A stretch of 60,000 nucleotides of DNA from Adiantum capillus-veneris (Eukaryota > Streptophyta > Polypodiopsida > Polypodiales > Pteridaceae), in assembly GCA_014529385.2 (NCBI GenBank), contig CM043956.1, positions 89,525,221 through 89,585,220 on the forward strand, given 5' to 3'. Made by a program: the position numbers and the translations under genes. Below are positions 55,114 to 60,000 of the stretch, in pieces (the first letter of the stretch is position 1; each line of letters opens with the position of its first letter). Below the pieces are notes generated by a model. That model saw only the letters and a program-made list of their open reading frames with translations, did no database searches and was not told where the DNA came from.

Positions 55114-58100
55114 TCATTCATGATTAACAGCAGCAAGGAGCGATATGAGACTCGCCGCATCACAGGTCTCCTCATCCTTCACCAACATTGCTTGCTCCAC
55201 AGACAGTTCATCTTGCTCCACCATCATCAATCTAGCATGATACAATTTAAGACGGAATCCATTTACCCTTGACTTATGTAGAACACCATCCAGGTTAGCC
55301 AGCTGATATGTGCCATTTGGAAAACACTCCACTACCTTGAAAGGGCCTTCCCACTTAATTTGAAACTTCTTTTGGAAGGTGTTGTCCAGCTTACTGTTGT
55401 AGCGCAAAACCAAGTCATGCTTCTTGATACCCTTACTTTTGACCTTTTCATTTATCTTTGCTAAAGCCCTATCTTGCATCTGCCCATAATGTTCCAATGC
55501 ACTCATCCTATCCAGTTGAACCTCTTGTAGCTGTAAGAGCCTCTCTTCGAATGCATCACTAGGCGGCCCAAGAAACTTCTCTAACATCTTGACCGCAGGC
55601 AACTCTACTTCCACAGGCAATAGTGCTTCTTTTCCATACACCAAATGAAATGGAGTAAACCCTGTACCTGTCTTCACCGAAGTACGGTAAGCCCATAATG
55701 CACTAGGCAATTCCAAATCCCAATTCTTTCCTTGGTGCGCTGTCACTTTCGAAAGAATCTATACCAACTCACCATTGAATCTTTCATTTAAGCCATTACA
55801 CTGTGGGCAATAAGGAGTGGTATGCTGGTGCCTAATCTTCATCTTTGCACATAAAAAGTCTAGCAGTTTAGCTCTAAAGCCAGGCCCCTTATCTGAAAGT
55901 AGCTCCAGTGGCACCCCAAACTTGCAACATATTTCATCATACACAAATTTTGCCACATCCTTTGCAGTGATCTGTTTTACTGCTATAGCCTCTGCCCATC
56001 TAGAAAGATAGTCCACTGCCGTCAAAATATAGCTTTTGCCCCTTCTTGTGATAGGTAACGGGCCTATTGCATCAATCCCCCACTTTTCAAACACATCAAA
56101 CGCCATAATGGTTTTTCGTAGCTCTGGCTTCAACACTCTCTTCCCAAATGCTTGACACCTATTGCAAGACCTACACCAATGGTGAACATCCTTGTGAAAA
56201 CTAGGCCATACATACCCCTCTTGCAAAATCTTATGCAAGGTGATCTTTAGAGCAAAATGGCCACCACATGCGCCTTCATGATTCTCTTCCAATACTCTGT
56301 AAAGCTCCTCCCGCCAAGGTACACGTCTCAACACGAGATCAGCCCCTTTCATGTATAAGACATCACCAATCAATTTGTACATGTATGCTCTACGCACAAA
56401 GCCATACTTCTTAGACTTCTGAATCTCCTTTGGAATGATTCCTGTTAGCAAAAACTCCTATTCTTGATCCAAACTTTCCCGGCCATGATAAAGAGGTAAA
56501 GTGGTCCTCAACACAAATAGCTCCCCAATCATGCCTTGAGCTGCTTCATGTGCCTCTCCATTTAGAGCACGTTCAATGTGTCTGATGATCCATGCTTCAA
56601 ACTTTTTTAACAGGCCTTTAATTATGAAGCACATTTCCTTCAATGAGGTGTTCTTGCTCTTCCACACACCCAGCACTTGCTTCACCACTAACAAGGCATC
56701 ACCTTTTATGCTCAACCTTCGAACCCCATGCTTCAAACAAATGTGTAATCCGGCTTCCAAAGTAGCATATTCAGCCTCATTGTTACTATGAGCATCCAAT
56801 TTGAACCCTCTCTTGCATACTAGCTTCCCCTCTGGATCATAAAGTGCTATACCCCCTGAAGCTGCATCATGGCTCTTTCTGTATGAACCATCAAAGAACA
56901 ACACATGTGCATTGCTGATCTGTGGCACTTCTTCAAATACCTTTCTCACCACCTCTTCCTTAACAATAAGGGGATTCTCCTTGTAGGTCAACAAATCAGC
57001 TAGGGTAGCCCTTGTACTATCTTCCACTAGAAAAGAGAACTCAAACTCTTGCATCTCAATTACCCATTTCTTCACCACATTTGACATGTTAGTACCATTA
57101 ATTAACTGTGGCAAAAAGGAATAACTCGTCAAGAAAACAAAAGGCCGTGGTAGCAAGTAATGACGAAATTGTCGACAAGCAAATATTACACTGGCCATCA
57201 CTAGCTCTACTTCCGAGAACTTTCTCTCCGCTACCAACTTCACTCGGCTTGCACAATACACTGGCCTCATATAATGGCTGCCCTTCCCCTTTTGCAATAG
57301 CATGGCTCCAATGGCATCATCCCCTACTGAGGGATTTACATAAAAAACTTTCTCCCAATTAGGAGCCTGCATGGCTGACAAACCCCCTAACACCTCTTTC
57401 ACCTCTTGAAACACTTCTTCACACTTGTCATCCCATTGCAATGGATCATGCTTTGCCACTTGTTGTAATGGATAAAGAATCTGAGAATACAATGGAATAA
57501 ACCTTGCCATGTACTTCACTTTGTGTATAAAGGTTGCCAATTTCTTCGTACTCGTAGGTGATGGAAGAATAATAATAGACTTAACCTTGTCTGGATCAGC
57601 CTCAATGCCATTTTCTGACACCATGTGGCCCAATAACTTCACCCTTGGCTGTGCTAGATGACATTTCTTTGGATTTAGTTGTCCTCCACATTCATCATAT
57701 CGAGACAATACCATCTGCAGCTTCTCATGGTGTTCAGTCCTACTGCTATAAACACAGAAGTCATCCATAAAAGCTTTAACACAACTACCAATGAATGGTT
57801 CCAACACCCAATTTGCTCTCTCTTGATAGAAGGAAGGTCCATTTGACAACCCAAATGGCAATACTGTGTAGCAATAGCAGCCCCATGGCGTAATAAAAGT
57901 TGTCTTTGTGCGGTCTTTAAGAGCAATCTTCAATTGAAAATAGCCTGAAAAACCATCACACACACTGTACCTCTCATAACCTGCCACTGAATCCAAGATC
58001 TGATCAATGAATGGAAGAGGATATGGGTTCTTCTTAGTGGCTGCGTTTAAGGGTTTAAAATCTACACAAATTCTCCACTTCCCATCCTTCTTTGGACTGA

Positions 58101-60000
58101 CTACTACCGGACTCACCCATTCTGTGGTCTCCACAGGGACTATGAACCCTGCCTTCAATAACTTGTCCACCTCTTCTCGCAAGGCTTCCATTTGCTCTTG
58201 ACCCATCCTTCTTAGCCTTTGCCGCACTGGCTTAGCACCTTCTTTCAGCTCTATATGCATCTCTTCGCCCTTGAACCCTCTGATCTCTTCATATGAAGTA
58301 ATGAACAAATCAGGAAAACTAGCCAGCATGTGCAAATATATATCCTTCTCCATAGTTGAGAGGTCTTCACTGATCATTTGTGTCATCAATTCCTGCTTCT
58401 TTGACAACTCAACCTTGGTTTGCATCAGCCCTTCAATCACTTCATAAGGCCCTTCACTTTCATCTTCAACCTCATTCGCAAATGCAACTAAACCAAACTC
58501 CTGGATTTCTTTGTCCATCAAAAGAAATGCAACATCAGCATCCTCATCACTGCTGGTAGTGCTATCACTGTCCTCATCTGTCACCGTGGAAGAGTCTTCA
58601 TCACTAGACTCATCCTCATCTTCATAAAGCTCCTCTAATCGTTTCCTTGTGTACATATTATAAAGCTTCTTGGTACCTGTCTTTCCATAGAGGCTAATCG
58701 TACCATGTCGCCAATCTTGAAAAGCTCCCACTGCACGTAACCATGGTCTGCCCAGTATAATAGGATATGATCCCAACCCTGCTGGCATCACATGAAAATC
58801 AACCACTGCCTTTGCATCATATGCCTCCACTTCTAAGCTCTTTACAACACCCAAGCATTTTACTTTTTGATGGTTTGCCAATCTGATCCGAAACCCTGAC
58901 ACCCCAGCCACTGTGAGACCCATCTTCTCAACGCATGAGTGTGTTATGACGCATATTTGGGCTCCACCATCCACATAACCTTGTCCCAAATTTTTCCTTT
59001 TATGCCACACATCTACTATTGGACAAATGTTTGGTAGCTCATCCATTGCCAACACCTTTACTGAACCTCTCTCTGGCTCTTTCTCCATTGGGTTAACCAT
59101 CCTCTTCCACTGTCGCTTTAGCTTATGCACCATCTCTATAAGCTGCCCAAAAGTAACATCTGCCTTCCTGCTCGTCAGATCCTCCTTCAAGTCATAGCTT
59201 AATTGCCCATCCCCTAGTGGAAAATCTGAAACATGAAACTTTCGACGAGCTCTCCTTTTCCTCTTGGCCTTGACATCCTCGCCTTCATGGCTCTTTTCTT
59301 TCTTCTTACTAGGACCTGGGGCACTTCTTTCTTCCTTATCCTCTGTGGTCCTCTTCCCAATAGGCATCACTAATGTATCCTCTAGCTTTGATGCCTTCTC
59401 CAAGGTGACTACACTTAGCACTTTTGTCTTTCCCTTTTCCTTCTGGGTCAGTCCACTGGTTCCTTCGTCTCCCTTAATTTCGATGCCATAATCATTTGAC
59501 CTAGTTAGCACCTGTCTTGGCAATGGATACATGTCTCCCCCCATCCTTGGTGGCTTATCACATTGCGGGCTGATGTGACCCAACTCTCCACAATTATAAC
59601 ATGTGGGCGTCTGCCTCCAAAACCTACCATTGCTTTGTCCAACACCATTCCTAGGCCTTTCTTCACCTCCTGGCTGATTTGCAAACCTCCCTCGACCTCG
59701 ATTATTTCCCACTTGACCTAGCATGTTTAGGCTGAGATTCTTCATCAAATCTACCATTTGCCTCATGTCTTGCCTTAGCCCATCATCTTGCACTGCTGTA
59801 GTGACCACTGCTGGCATAACCTGAGTAGTAACAGGAACCACTGGTTCGTGATGAACCCCTGACACGCGACCTTGTAAAGACTCTATAGGCTAAAATTCAG
59901 ACCTCATGGGCAAAGACTCTACCCCTAACTGGCTCATTTTCCTCAGCTTTCACTCTTTGTTCCTTGCTACCTCTAGTGCATCTTCATATGTCCTAAGCTT
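55114..60000 (-). pseudogene. Tat-type Ty3/gypsy gag-pol, nearly intact, runs off the window
   Basis: One frame spans the whole stretch with only four stops: TGA at 59,950 and TAG at 59,890, 56,458 and 55,759. Counting residues from 59,865: zinc knuckle CYNCGELGHISPQC at 89-102; protease YVDGGAQICVI at about 298-307 and LGRPWLR at 371; an acidic linker at 411-435. RT follows with RICVDFKPLNAAT, VLPFGLSNGPSFYQ and intact FMDDF at about 699. A first RNase H has lost catalytic residues (YVNPS for the usual YVDAS). A second, archaeal-type RNase H at about 975-1,115 has FFDGSYR, SNNEAEY and KGDALLV. Integrase (56,451-55,114) has an HHCC finger and core motifs GIDAIGP, LSDKGPGF and NGLNERFN. The dual RNase H identifies the Tat lineage. 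Upstream gag lies past 60,000. Confidence 0.9.

Overview
The window looks like nuclear DNA from a land plant with a large, repeat-dense genome. The evidence is Ty3/gypsy, Ty1/copia and LINE retrotransposons, a CACTA (En/Spm) DNA transposon with plant-type TNP2/DUF4218/DUF4216 modules and short GT-AG introns, and long CT/GA and GT microsatellites. I cannot name the species; a fern-like or other large-genome lineage is only a guess. I found no ordinary single-copy host gene. Nearly everything is a mobile element, and many are nested in one another.

Layout. 1-15,100: two inverted copies of one LINE-bearing repeat (about 376-3,706 on +; about 4,018-8,226 on -, whose 5' part continues at 14,560-15,025). 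The minus copy is interrupted by a solo LTR (6,256-7,206, target duplication ATTGA) and by an LTR element (8,227-14,559). The 3' LTR of that element is itself split by a copia remnant (12,318-14,492, target duplication TTCTC). 15,040-18,130: two further minus-strand LINE 3' ends. 18,342-39,966: a tandem array of about 2-kb LTRs and short internal regions (LTR-int-LTR-int-LTR-int-LTR) of one LARD-like minus-strand retroelement with a gag-like frame and no recognisable pol. The last LTR carries a complete 7.8-kb CACTA element (31,518-39,323, target duplication TTT). 39,967-43,460: LINE fragments in both orientations. 43,461-53,920: a plus-strand Ty3/gypsy element (gag with three zinc knuckles, PR, RT, RNase H, INT) followed by a long extra reading frame in the env position; INT is broken by a 110-bp triplication and by a 233-bp MITE. 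53,921-60,000: a minus-strand Tat-type Ty3/gypsy element with two RNase H domains, continuing past the window edge.

The CACTA element is the best preserved unit. It has two minus-strand genes, a six-exon TNP2 transposase and a three-exon TnpA-like gene. Its subterminal GCGTCGCTAT arrays include a perfect 50-bp-arm hairpin. It also carries what looks like a captured heavy-metal-associated (HMA) domain fragment. The gypsy frames are mostly open apart from isolated TAG, TGA and TAA codons, as expected when methylated cytosines decay in silenced DNA.
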